Assembly: GCF_036898095.1 (NCBI RefSeq)
Contig: NC_090726.1
Location: 32,962,628 to 33,026,627 of the forward strand
Direction: 5' to 3'
Length of the DNA: 64,000 nt
Origin: Palaemon carinicauda
Lineage: Eukaryota; Arthropoda; Malacostraca; Decapoda; Palaemonidae
Shown here one piece after another: positions 9,719 to 20,754 of the stretch (its first letter is position 1; every line of letters starts with the position of its first letter). The notes beneath the pieces are model-generated. The model was given only the letters and a program-made list of their open reading frames with translations. It did not search any database and was not told where the DNA came from. Made by a program: the position numbers and the translations under genes.

Positions 9719-11866
9719 GTTAAAGGCCGATTCACACGACTCGTTTTCTTTCCGACAGGCTGGGTGGTGGCCACGGTCCAGATATATCAGGTCAGCCAGA
9801 CAGCGTACCGATTTTAAGCCTCTTCTGCGCACCTACGTCATCTGAAGGGGCTTAGTGTTGGCGAGACCCATTAAGAACGTAGATCTATCACACAGTCAAT
9901 GTAAATAAAACATTTTACCCTTGGAAAATATTTTATTAAGTTACAACTTTCCTTTTTTTTTCTTAGGGCCTCCCTGCATGGTTGTCCTTGAGGTTTTCTA
10001 TACTTTATCAAATTATTAAGATATCGCATTCGAAAATATACCGATATCTTAACAAAAAAAGCAATAACATCGTCAGGAACTTCAATAACAGACTTTTATT
10101 TCTAAATAAAGTTTTTTTAAAAAAAATTTCCCTCCATGAGAGCTTCCCCGTTTACAGCTTTAAAAATCTTCCGCATTATCAACAACTGTGAAAAAAACTG
10201 ACTAGAAGGTACATGTAATTCCCCCCGATTAACACATGCTATCCAAGTATCATTCCTTAGCACTTCTTCAGTCTTATTTCCTAACTCAGGATATTTTACA
10301 CAAAATTTCTTTACAGTATATCCACCAATGTATTTAAGAGCTTCTTCTTCAATTACTCCCACAATATCTTTCTTTATTTGCTCTCAAAAGGTCTTCTTCC
10401 TCGTCTAAATCATCTTTCTCTAAATCAAAATCTAAATTTCAGAATATCTGCGTTGTTAGGCTTATTTCTAACGCTAAGTCCCTTTCTTTCGTGGTAGATT
10501 CATCGTCTTTGGCTGATTCATGATATTTTTTAACTGTGGTGATATTACATTTTTCACTTAATACTTCAATTTCCTTTCCTAGTAAAAATTTTTTTAGCCG
10601 AAATTTAAAGTTCACAGCATGAGGATGATCATAGTGCCCACCCATTTGCCTTATACACCCAAAGAAATGTTCAAGGCAATCTTGATTTAGTCTTTGTGTA
10701 AGTAGGTAGTCAATACTATAAGAGCCTTTTAACATATCAAACAAAGCAATGGTAGATTTACATGATAAAATTATTCCTTTCTGAAACTTGAAAAGACTTT
10801 TTGTATTAGGATTTTTAACACATAGTATTCATTACCTCGATCACCTTGAGCAGTGTACCTGTTTGTTTTTCTACATCAATACTAAAAGCATTGCTTTTAC
10901 CAAACTCTCCATACATGGAGGAAGAATTCATTATGTCGAACTAATCATTTATTAAAAGATTAAAATCAGTGACGGAATGAATGAATGAATAAAATGATAA
11001 TGGACACAGCGTCTCCTATTGTTTACGCTACCTCTATAGGTAGCTAACTAAGGCAACGGTCATTTGTTTTGTTTACCCACGTGCGTGAGACGGGGAAGCT
11101 TGACGTCACAGTATGGGTGATTCACAGCTCAAGCTGCGCGTTGGCTGACCTGGTGTATATAGACCTTGGTGGTGGCTAACCTCCGTCGAAATGTTTTACA
11201 TTCACACGAGGCGTTCCGTATCCGTTTACCAGTGTGCGGTTTTCATTGTATAATTAGAATCTGTCACGTGAACACCGAGTAAATTACGATAATTTTGGCA
11301 CTATAAGATGTTGGTTGATAACTGTGTTGATAAAATAAGTTATGCAACTTCATTATACTCTATACACCATGCCAAGAATATTAAAATTATGATAAACTCA
11401 CCTGTTTTATTTAATGCCTCTCCAGTCATTTTCCCTATCTTTTATTTATGTAAATTATTTCTATACATCTTGTTTGCCATGTAAAACATCTCCTCATACC
11501 CTTGAAAAAGTTCAATTAACCTCTAATACATGGTGTCAACAACAAACTAACTAATTTCTATGACTCTATACTATAAGGAAAAGTCGGGGTCGTAGGCCAC
11601 GAAACGAACGGGTACGATACAGGTCCTCGTTCACACAAAACATCATCCATACGTTGGTTGGGACGGGTGGCTAACGGCCGTCAAACCGGACGAGGATTCT
11701 TGGAAAAAAAAGCCGAGCCGACTCGGACGGCTGACGTCCGAGGGCCGCCGTCAGCCTAACGGGTCGTGTGAACAGTTGCATTTGAATACACGTAAGAAAG
11801 CTAGACGCCGGTTAACCGACGGCCAGCCTGTCGGAAAGAAAACGGGTCGTGTGAATCGGCCTTAAC
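9719..11866 (-). mobile_element. P-element-like DNA transposon, internally deleted, nested in el3
   Basis: The ends are long inverted repeats: left GGCCGATTCACACGACTCGTTTTCTTTCCGACAGGCTGG (in pieces, 9725-9763) and right its complement (11824-11862) with one mismatch in that block. The inner GC-rich subterminal sequence is also inverted. The transposase remnant (10117-10835) lies on the minus strand. At about 2.15 kb it is too short for a complete transposase, so it is a deletion derivative. No clear target-site duplication was found: the flanks read AACCGTTA on the left and AACTCGGC on the right. Confidence 0.75.
10117..10835 (-). pseudogene. P-element/THAP9-type transposase, C-terminal part
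   Basis: Reading on the minus strand gives KGIILSCKSTIALFDMLKGS, TQRLNQDCLEHFFGCIRQMG, a G-x-x-x-x-P-x-A-x-x-F-x-x-R-L-K block, then a stop after ISLTTQIF, and then EEEALKYIGGYTVKKFC. These are the C-terminal conserved blocks of P-element/THAP9 transposases (x-Q-D-x-x-E-x-x-F-x-x-I-R, and Y-I-x-G-Y-x-V-K-K). The THAP DNA-binding domain and the GTP-binding and first catalytic parts are absent. At least one stop breaks the frame near 10441. The family catalyses cut-and-paste transposition, but this copy cannot encode an active enzyme. Confidence 0.8.
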
Positions 11867-12289
11867 TCGGCCGGCGCAGGGGAATCGTCATCGCCTGGAC
11901 CCTCTTCATTCAACTATTGTCTTCGCCTTTAACTTTTTCCTACGGAAAACATGGATTTCTGAGCGAAAGGAATGCGGCCTCTCAAAGATTGACTACGATC
12001 TTTCTCTTCTCGAGGTCGTTCATTTTTCAACAACAGAGTACTATTGGGGAAGCTCCTTTCCCGTGCGCGGGTTAGGTTACTCTTCCGATTGTTTGTCTCA
12101 ATTATTTTTAGTGAAATTCTAATTGTATTTTAACTTTTAAGCTTTTCTCCGTGGGGAACACTTCCCTTCGGAGGATCAGTGGTTCTCACTATTAGTGAAT
12201 ATTCTTAGCTGATTTAAATAATTGTAATTCTGTTTTTATTAGTTACTCCTCTTCTCCCTTCTCCCGTGGATGTCGACTGGAGAAGGAAG

Positions 12290-12712
12290 GGCGCAATACT
12301 TAATTTTATGTTGTTCCCGCGGGGTTCCTCTTTGGAGTTCTTCCCTAGGGTATTTGTTAAATAATTAATTTCATTGTCGGCGCAATACTTATTTTATGTT
12401 GTTTCCTCGGGGTTTCTCTTCGGAGTTCCTCCCTAGGGAGTTTGTTAAATAATTAATTTTATTGTCGGCGCAATACTTATTTTATGTTGTTCCCTCGGGG
12501 TTTCTCTTCGGAGTTCCTCCCTAGGGAGTTTGTTAAATAATTAATTTTATTGTCGGCGCAATACTTATTTTATGTTGTTCCTTCGGGGTTTCTCTTCGGA
12601 GTTCCTCCCTAGGGAGTTTGTTAAATAATTAATTTTATTGTCGGCGCAATACTCATTTTATGTTGTTCCCTCGGGGTTTCTCTTCGGAGTTCCTCCCAAG
12701 GGAATTTCTGTT
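12290..12712. repeat. 88-bp tandem repeat in el3, about 4.7 copies
   Basis: The phrase GTCGGCGCAATAC recurs at 12376, 12464, 12552 and 12640, exactly 88 bp apart. Each unit carries TTATGTTGTTCC, TCGGGGTTTCTCTTCGGAG and CCTCCCTAGGGAGTTTGT. Units are nearly identical, so the array is recent or homogenised. It lies in the 5' part of el3, before any coding remnant. Confidence 0.95.
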
Positions 12713-12749
12713 AATTAATTTTATTTTTTCCCAGTTGACTATGCAGTTT

Positions 12750-13332
12750 TTCTTCGTTCGACTAAAAGTGCCAACGAAGCAGAGCTGTTCTGTTCATGCC
12801 TGGGGAATCTGCTGTCACTGCCGTCCCTCAGAGGACGTCGTCATGGGCGTCATCCCTTCTCTTAGAAGTACTCCCGTAACAACATGACCAGCACTTCAAA
12901 TCATCTTAGAACGCTAAAGGAGGTTTGCCTCCAGGGGTTGGACAACTTCCCTTGTTCCCTTACCTCCCCAGGTGTGAGGCTGTTTCTCCCTGCAGAGGGA
13001 GAACTTCCCACATCTTAATAAATTCATCGTCTCCGACTGCTGTTGCTGCCTTCGCTCAGACTTCTCTCCCCCCTGGCTGAGTTTCTCTTCCTTCAGGGGC
13101 AGAGCACGGTCTTGGCAAGTCTCTTCTACGAAGTGCTCACCTCTCTCGTTCGTGAGAGAAGCCACTCATAGAGACTCCTCTTCGGAGGATCGCTACTGTT
13201 AAAGGTCAGCTTGCTGATCCACCGGCCCTCATGGGCATCATCACGGGTGTCTACAAGTCTCTTTAACGAAGTATTCACCTCTCCCGTTCGCGAGAGAGGT
13301 CCCTCATATAGACACCTCTTCGGAGGATCAAG
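12750..13332 (+). other. el3 gag-like region, first part, no intact ORF
   Basis: GC-balanced sequence with an internal duplication around 13140-13330 (AGAGA-GCCACTCATAGAGAC and AGAGAGGTCCCTCATATAGAC, each near CTCTTCGGAGGATC). By position it corresponds to the 5' leader/gag of a DIRS element. No conserved gag motif was identified. Confidence 0.35.
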
Positions 13333-14090
13333 CAGATCTACCAGCACAACTTTGCGCTGCAACTTAGTCCGTGGACTTTGGTCCTGGACTCTAACACAGA
13401 CCTTGTTACAGTCTCAATCGGTGGATGCTACCTTCCAAAGGGCACATCCCAGTTCCTGATCGTCCTGCCAGGTGACCTACCGATCTACCAGCGCAACCGT
13501 GCACTGCAACGTAGTCCTTTGGACTGCGGTCCTGGACTCTAATGCGGACTTTTTTATGGTCCCCATCGGTGGATGCTCGCCCTTCCAAAGGGCACATCCC
13601 AGTTCCTGATCGTACCTGACAGCTGACCTACCGATCTACCAGCGCAACCTTGTGCTGCAACATAGTCCTTTGGACTTCGGTCCTGGACTCTTACGCGGAC
13701 CTTTTTACGGTCCCCATCGGTGGATGCTTGCCCTTCCAAAGGGCACATCCCAGTTCCTGATCGTACCTGCCAGCTGACCTACCGATCTACCAGTGCAACC
13801 TTGCGCTGCAACATAGTCCTTTGGACTTCGGACCTGGACTCTTAACACGGACCTTTTTACGGTCCCCAACGGTGGATGCTCGCCCTTCCAAAGGGCACAT
13901 CCCAGTTCCTGATCGTACCTGCCAGCTGACCTATTGATCTACCAGCGCAACCTTGCTCTGCAACATAGTCCTTTGGACTTCAGTCCTGGACTCTTAACGC
14001 CTACCCTTTTACGGTCCCCAACAGTGGATGCTAGCCCTTCCAAAGGGCACATCCCAGTTCCTGATTGTCCTGCCAGCTGACCTGCCAACC
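13333..14090. repeat. 150-152-bp tandem repeat in el3, 5 copies
   Basis: GGCACATCCCAGTTCCTGAT recurs at 13441, 13591, 13742, 13894 and 14046, giving periods of 150, 151, 152 and 152 bp. Each unit also holds CCTACCGATCTACCAG, GCTGCAACATAGTCCTTTGG and CGGTGGATGCT. The changing period shows 1-bp indels between units, which breaks any frame through the array. Confidence 0.93.
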
Positions 14091-15660
14091 TACTAGCGCT
14101 AGCTTCGCGCGCTGACTTTCGTCCGCGTGCGGGCGCCAATGGTCTCCCGCGCGCGAGTGCCATTGGTCTTGCGCAGGCACGCATGCGCCGACTTTCTTCT
14201 GCGCGCGGGCGCCGATGGTCTCCCGCGACCGCTGGTGCTCTTGCGCGCGGCAACAGTCTGATGTGAGCATGAGCGCACCGACAGTCTACCGTGCACGCGC
14301 CCCGACAGTCTGACGCGCACGCACCAACGGTCTCCCGTGCAAGCATCCGATGGCCTCCCGCGCGCCAATGATCTTGCTTCCGTGTGCGCCTACGGTCTTC
14401 TGCGGGGGCTGCCGATGGTCTTCCGCACGCGTGCGCCAGCAGTCTCCATGTAGTACTCTCACTCACGCGCCAATGCACCCGCCCTTGCGCAACCAGTCAC
14501 GCTTTGGCACATTCAAGGGAGAATGCACAAAACTACACAGTGCCTTACTGCAAGCCAGTGCTCTTCTGCACTTTCCTGCGCAGTTACGGTCTCAGATCCA
14601 ATGCGCCAGCTCTTGCCAAAGAGTCGGGGCTCAGAGATCCAATGCACCAGCTCTTGCCTGCTCTCCAGGCAGAAATTGAGCACCAGCATCATCCTTTGTG
14701 CCATCGCTCCAGTATTCTCCTACACACTCGCGCAATAGGCAGTAAAAAGGAATAAAACTTTTTGGACAGGTCACCATTGCCCCATTCCTCCCTGCAAACA
14801 CATAAACATTGCCACCGGGGAAAGAGGAATAAGGCTTCACAGAAGGATTCAAGATCCCGAAGATTCCATTCTACAAGGGGAATCGAAACGGGGAATCCTT
14901 GGTCCCTGTCTCTTCTGAAGTTTCTTTTTTCCCTTGACAGACCACCGTCAGTCTGATCTCTAGATCACTGTTTGCTGATGGCTAGTTCACAGTTTACTGA
15001 TCTCTAGGTCGCCAATCACCAGAACGCCAATTGCTTGCTCAGTGCTGATCTTTGACCTCTAGTCCCTCGAATAACTAACGATCTCCAATTACTAGTGTTT
15101 CCAATCACCGATTGCTAGTCAATAACCAGTCTTCAGCTTGCTGATCACTAGATCACCGATGGGCAGCTCATCTTTCTTCCATCATTGAACTCGGCTCGCT
15201 GATCTCTGACCAGCCCATCTTCAGCTTGCTCATCTCTGACCAACCAAGGGGGACCATAATGAGCTTGCTGATCTCTGACCAACCAAGGGGGGGACCACAA
15301 TCAGCTTGCTGATCTCTAACTCACCATCGGCTCACAGACCACCGATTCATCGGTCATCGGCAATTTTCAAGCAGTTCGTGATTTGAACCTACTAGTCAAC
15401 CTCTTCCTGAAGTTTCCTAGATCAGAAGGTGTACAACATACTTCTCGATACTGGCTGTTCGCCATCACACTAAAGTGATCGGCAAACGTTCGACAACCCT
15501 CATCAACGGCTTATCGACAGGGAACTACTTGCAAGCACTCTTCAACTGCACAGTAACCACGATACCCAACGGTTAACCATTGATTAACATTCGCCAGATT
15601 GATTCTCTTCTAAGGAATAGCATCAATCCCATCAGGGCGCATTGTAAGGCTAAGCGTTGC
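14091..15660 (+). other. el3 low-complexity gag-like region with short degenerate repeats
   Basis: 14100-14470 is GC-rich with repeated GCGCG, GGTCTCCCGCG and CGACAGTCT phrases. 15000-15340 has a degenerate unit built on CTTGCTGATCTCT(G/A)ACC, with two near-identical copies of CCAACCAAGGGGG about 50 bp apart (15240-15300). Open frames on both strands of the GC-rich part are probably compositional. No conserved domain was recognised. Confidence 0.45.
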
Positions 15661-15689
15661 CTTCCTTCTGTTAGTTAAAGCAATTCTCT

Positions 15690-16800
15690 CTCAGAGAAGA
15701 ATTCTTACACTGGGTACCGTGCCTGATCCTTTACGACACGTGTCGAGACTCCTGCGTCGACAATCTTCCATGCAAAAGGATCCGCAAGGAGCTGTCCCTT
15801 TTGGTCGATGTCCACACCATGTTGGAGTTCGAACAAGGGCTAAGACCTCAGGTCTCCATTTGCACACTGGACCTAAAGGACGCTTACTCCCAGGTCCAAA
15901 CCATCCCTCTAGGAAGGTTGGAAGATTCAGTCTAGACAAACAAGAAATACCAGTTCAAGGCACTGTGCTTCATTCTTTCCACTACACCCATCCTGGTCTT
16001 ACAGGATCGGCTTCTGTTTCCTCTGTCTCGGGACGACTGACTGACCTTAGCAGACTCAGTGGCAACCTTGCATTAACACCGGAACTTCTGAAGTCTTTTT
16101 ACCAAGATCCGGTGATCAGGGTAAACCTACGGAAGTATTCCCTACTTCCCTCACAGAAGACTGGTGTATCTGGGAATGATTCTAGACACCAATCTCCACA
16201 TAACCTTCTCGAAACGAGAACGACTCCCATTCCAAGAGACTTGAGTCGAAAAAAAGAAGAGAGGAGGGACCATAGAGCTGCACCACACGACCTCAGCCCT
16301 CTGGACAGAGTCCGAAAGTACCTTCACTTAAATCTCTTAAGAGATGAAGGCCAACTTTCCGGTCCTTCAGCAGCCTCATCGGTTCCTAATAGACCACTCA
16401 GTGATGTGATGGACGACACACCACACACCACATAGAGATTCACATCAACAAGCAAGAAGGAACCTGCGCGTAGCCTCTTCCCACCTAACAGTATAAACAC
16501 TAAGATGGGCCAAAGTCCGTTGGATACCACTATCAGCCCGCTTCATTCCAGACTAGAACATGCTCGCCGACAATCTGTGCACAGCATCTCAGATAAGGTA
16601 TACTGAATGGACTTTGGATCGCCTTGTAGCCGACAAAGTCCCAACTTTACGAGGTCCTCCAACTAGGGGTCTGTTCGCAATGCTCCTGAATCTCAGGCTG
16701 CCGTTGCTTCCCAGCCCTAGACTCCAAGGCTCTTTGACAACAATAGTGGGTACAACAATTACGTTTACGTCTCGTCCCTGTTTTATCTGGTGAAGGGCAC
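15690..16800 (+). pseudogene. el3 reverse transcriptase-RNase H remnant
   Basis: In one frame the sequence reads KELSLLVDVHTMLEFEQGL then ICTLDLKDAYSQVQTIPLG, the RT palm motif A region of DIRS-type polymerases (LDLKDAYxxV). A frame-shifted KYQFKALCF-like block follows. From 16560 a frame reads ADNLCTASQIRYTEWTLDRL, corresponding to the RNase H end motif (ADxLSR...EWxL) seen intact in el2, with the active-site aspartate region kept but surroundings degraded. Many stops and frame changes. This is the only DIRS copy in the window retaining a palm motif A. Confidence 0.65.
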
Positions 16801-17930
16801 TCAAGAAGGCTTGAACATCGGTCAACCTCTCAAGGACTCTCCTAGCTCTGCTATGGCATTATGCAGAATGGTTTCCAAACCTTTTGCAGCTCCTGATAGT
16901 CTCCAAGAGAACCTTCTCCACATCACAGACAACCCACTTGACACCTACCACAAGCTATAGCTTTGCTATGATTGTACGCCTGGAGACTACCCAATACCTC
17001 TTTGCGAAAAGGTTGTGTAGATATCTGAGGAATTCCTCAGCATCAGTCTCCCAGGCAGTATAACGTCTTGTGTGGTTGGTGTCATGTGAAAGTGTCTCTC
17101 CACTCGATACCGCGATTCCAGCAATAGTGGAATCCTCGAGTATATACAAGAGGAAAGGACTCCCTATTCAGTTTCAACAGGTAAAGATGATCACTCAACC
17201 TTGACCCTTCACCTTCAAACTGAAAGAAAGGGACACCCTCTCATGGATAGACTTTTCCTATTTAATACAGACTTACAACTTGCCTTTCCCCAGTTGGAAT
17301 TAAGACCTTCCTCTCGGAACATGGTTCAAATTCTCTGATCCCTAAAGGGACCTCCTTATGTTCCACTTCACCAGGCAACAAATTTTAAGAACACAATGTT
17401 CCTAGACACTCGGACAGCAACCATACGAGTCAAGGAACTTTATGGTCTCTCTTTCGACACCGCCCATTATTGAGAAGGGCGAAAGACAATATTCAGTTTC
17501 GTCCCTGAGTATGTCGCCAGACACAGTCTCCAGAGGTGATGGATCCTACACAAGTCTCCACTCGGTAACGGATGATCCAGATCATCCGTGACTGTACCCA
17601 GGGTAAGGTATGAGACTTTACCTAAAGAAAACGGCAACAGCCTGCCCGGGTCCCTCCTCTTGTCAGCACTGGGAGAGACTAGAGGAGGATCACCGAAACA
17701 TCTCGACATGACGACTCACAGTGTCAGGGGCATGACTATGCCCTTGCTCTTTCTTAGAAGATTACTCTGTGACGCAGGTTTTACAAGAAAGGATGTGAAT
17801 GCTCAGGTGACTTTCACAACCTTTCTCCTGCAAGATGTGACCCACAGGAACTCGATACGATCTCTATCGGTTCGGTGGTGGCTGCACAACAGCTGGTTGT
17901 ACACCTCAAGCTCCTTATTGGACAAGTAGC
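16801..17930 (+). pseudogene. el3 tyrosine recombinase remnant
   Basis: Placed by order after the RNase H region. Fragments such as SSIYKRKGLPIQFQQVK align by eye with the N-terminal SAM-like core-binding part of the el1/el2 recombinases (STLRxYQSxxExFRxW). Catalytic boxes could not be recognised, so it is heavily decayed. Confidence 0.45.
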
Positions 17931-18377
17931 AGAAGGTTGAGGGCACTGTTACCCGGTTTTAGTCTGCTTGAATGAAAAGATTTGACTGGCTCTTATTCTT
18001 TTCTTCATCCTACCCTCTTGTGGGGAAAGCAGCATCCTGGGTTCTCTGCATGAGCTGACCTCAAACCATGCTCCCTTGTGTACCTAGTATTAAGCTAATA
18101 CTGTTGTGTTCCCATACCCTGGCGAGGTGGTATTAGGAAGTCTTGGTTACATCAGGTTTTGCTACATAGACTCGGAATGACTTTACCAAGACAGTCACAC
18201 TTCTGCGCGTCTCAACACACAGCTTGAGTAGGCTGCGGACCTTGCGTAGCAAGGTTTAGCAAGGGCAGGGACTCCTTAGTTCTTAGGTGCTTACACACTC
18301 AAATAACGAGCCCCCAGGCAAAGCCAAAAGCCAGATTAGCAGGGACGTCCACCCTTCCTAATGGGTGAGTCACCTGT

Positions 18378-18480
18378 AATAAATAGCGTGGTTTGTATTC
18401 CAGTTACGGAACAAATGACAAATTCGTAGATAATTTGTATTTTTCCTAACTATACAAACTTTAGCTATTTATACAAACTT
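18378..18480. repeat. el3 internal complementary region
   Basis: Its left half is the complement of the el3 left end (TATTCCAGTTACGGAACAA) and its right half the complement of the right end (ATGACAAATTCGTAGATAAT). In DIRS elements this region templates joining of the two ends into a circular intermediate. Confidence 0.8.
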
Positions 18481-18606
18481 GCCCGCCATCCGTATCCCCC
18501 TTGAAGTCCTACCTCCAAGCAAAGTGACTAAATCACAGGTGTGTGAATGGGAGTGGTAGCAAGGTCCCCCCCCCTACCCCCGCTAACTAGCGGTGTGGGT
18601 AGTTAA

Positions 18607-18909
18607 CCCTTTTACCCCCAAAGGACGTACTAGTACGTTTCACAAAAGCCATCCCTTTACCCCCATGGACGTACCGGTACGTCCTTGCAAAAAAATGCTA
18701 TAATTTTTTTTTTTTTTTCATATTTTTGATAATTTTTTGAGAAATTTCAGGCATTTTCCAGGAGAATGAAACCAACCTGACCTCTCTATGACAAAAATTA
18801 AGGCTGTTAGAACAATTTAAAAAAAATATACTACAAAATGTGCTGGGAAAAAAATAACCCCCTGGGGGTTAAGGGATGGAAATTTCCAAATAGCCTGGGG
18901 GTTAAAGGG
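18607..18909. mobile_element. piggyBac-type MITE with TTAA duplication
   Basis: A 303-bp element bounded by CCCTTTTACCCCC on the left and GGGGGTTAAAGGG on the right, flanked on both sides by TTAA (18603-18606 and 18910-18913). The other el3 terminus shows a single TTAA at the matching position (8393-8398 region), the expected empty site. There is no coding capacity. A subterminal palindrome GACGTAC(T/C)(A/G)GTACGT occurs twice near the left end. Confidence 0.85.
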
Positions 18910-19026
18910 TTAACCCTCGCTAAATTGTAATGGCTCGACATTTCAGCTCCGTCGAAAGTATAACCCCTAATAAATAGTGTGGTTTGTATATTTAGGAAAA
19001 ATACAAATTATCTACGAATTTGTCAT

Positions 19027-19339
19027 ATTTAAATGCGATTACAATGTAATTTGGTTGCTACGTTTTTTGTTCAATATCATATATTTTTGGGGATACTGTT
19101 AATGCATAATGTATTTTCACCTTATAATATTCAATTACAAGGTGAAAGAGTTTAAAAAACATGAAAAAAAATGGAAATAGCTTAAAATTGTGTTAGTTTC
19201 TAGGGGGCTTACAGTGGCCCCTGGCCCCCAGCTGCTTTGGTAATGTTTTCCAACACCCTTTATTGAAATTGCTGGATCCGCACTAGGTAGAGCTATTAGG
19301 ATCCAGTTTACTTACTCGATCACCTACCTCAGAATCTAG
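19027..19339. other. Unassigned AT-rich spacer
   Basis: No gene or repeat recognised between the right end of el3 and the proposed left end of el5. Confidence 0.4.
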
Positions 19340-19379
19340 AGGTTAAAGTCACAAGTCAGTTTGTAATTTTCAATATTAA

Positions 19380-19538
19380 ACTTACCCGATAATCATGTAG
19401 CTGTCAACTCCGTTGCCCGACAGAATTCTATGGAGGGATACGCCAGCTATCACAATACTAGAAGGGGGTGTACTTACCAGCGCCACCTGTGGCCAGGTAC
19501 TATAGTACTTCTTGTTGACACCTCCTCAATTTTTCCTC
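19380..19538 (+). repeat. el1 left inverted terminal repeat
   Basis: Reads ACTTACCCGATAATCATG inward and is the exact inverse complement of 25901-26059 by eye over 159 bp. Confidence 0.93.
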
Positions 19539-20754
19539 TGTCGTGCTTCCGGCAAGACGTTCTGGGATACGCTTATGTTCTTGGAGTATTTTCACGACTT
19601 TGGTGAAGTATTTCTCTTTGATTTCGGCTGTCGCTTTACTGGAAACTTCTATATTAGCTTAGTTAGCTTTTGGAATTAATTTGATTAATTATGGTGACGA
19701 AGAGAGTATGAACTCTCTTTCACCTTTAAATGGCCGACCCTTCCCTTAGACGGAAGTGTTGGTGTCTAAGAGAGTATAGACTCTCTTTCTTAATTTTGCT
19801 TAACAAAAGTTATAGATTTATTTTATATCTCTCCGCCTCTTATAGGCCTCTTTGATTAACTTCCTTTTATTATAAACTTATTAAAATTAATTTTTATATT
19901 TGTTTATATTCGACCTTCCTAATAGTAGGCGGTCTTTTCTTGGTACCGAAGTTAATTAACATTGAGCCCGTCATTTTGGTTTTACCTGTTAACATATTAT
20001 GCTATTTTAATGTCTTTGAAAGAATTTCTTTGATAGTCTCGTACTGTTTTCAAAGTTGAACTAACGTTTTGTTTTGTCTCTGCAGTTGTTGACGTTCAGA
20101 ACGTTCAACTTGCGCTCTATCGTTACGATAGAGAAAAAATTTTCACGGTTTCACGTTGCAGTAAGAGTAACCGTGTCTAGCGTTTTGTTCATTCTTTCTT
20201 AACTTAATGGTTTTAATCCTAATAAAGGAACTTTTCATTTTGGGAAATATTTCAGTTTTTTCCTTTAACAATAATATGTTTTAACGATATGATTGGGCTC
20301 TTCTCTCAGGTTCTAAGTCAAGAGAGAGAGAGAGAGAGAGAGATAGAGACGGAGGGAGAAAGAGGAGGATAAACGTTTCATTCAAGCGAGTAACGTTGTT
20401 ATCGTTTTTGCTCTTCTCCCTAGTCTCTTTAGGGGAAGAAGGTAAACGTTTCTAGAGTGATCTAGTGTTTAGTCTCTTTCCAGCCACTGAATTATTTATC
20501 TTTCATTAGATTTTTCTGTTACATTGTAATTCTGTTTTCGCAATTACTAACTTTTGAGAAAGGATAGAATTGCGTGTTTCAGGTACAAACCACTTAAAGT
20601 TTCGAGTTCAGTGAAATAAGTGCAAACAGAAAATCAAAGTGATAAGTGATTAGCGCAAAGTGTGTCAGTGTTGTGCGTGAGGGTACTTCTGTGCGCACCA
20701 GTCGTCCTCCCAGTCCGGGACCTCTTGCAAGCTCCCAAGCCCAGGGGAGAAGCA

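Larger units (their letters stand above)
8311..19026 (+). mobile_element. DIRS-like retrotransposon el3, old copy with three nested insertions
   Basis: The left end (from TTGTTCCGTAACTGGAATAC at 8312) and the right end (to CTACGAATTTGTCAT at 19026) share inverted sequence over the block ACAAACCACACTATTTA...CGGAGCTGAAATG. An internal region at 18378-18480 reads as the complement of the left end joined to the complement of the right end. This inverted-termini plus internal-complementary-region layout is diagnostic of DIRS retroelements. The interior holds tandem-repeat-rich gag-like sequence (about 12200-15600) and dead RT, RNase H and recombinase remnants (15690-17930). A hAT fragment (8484-9384), a P-like element (9719-11866) and a piggyBac-type MITE (18607-18909) lie inside it. 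Without these it would be about 7.4 kb. Confidence 0.8.

Noticed and set aside
13939..14478. 179-codon minus-strand frame rich in Arg/Ala
   Set aside because: GC-rich degenerate repeats of el3; frame is antisense to the element and overlaps alternative frames of similar length, so it is compositional.
15719..16435. 238-codon plus frame as an intact protein
   Set aside because: The RT motif LDLKDAY lies in another frame over the same bases, so the long frame is a by-product of a decayed polymerase gene.
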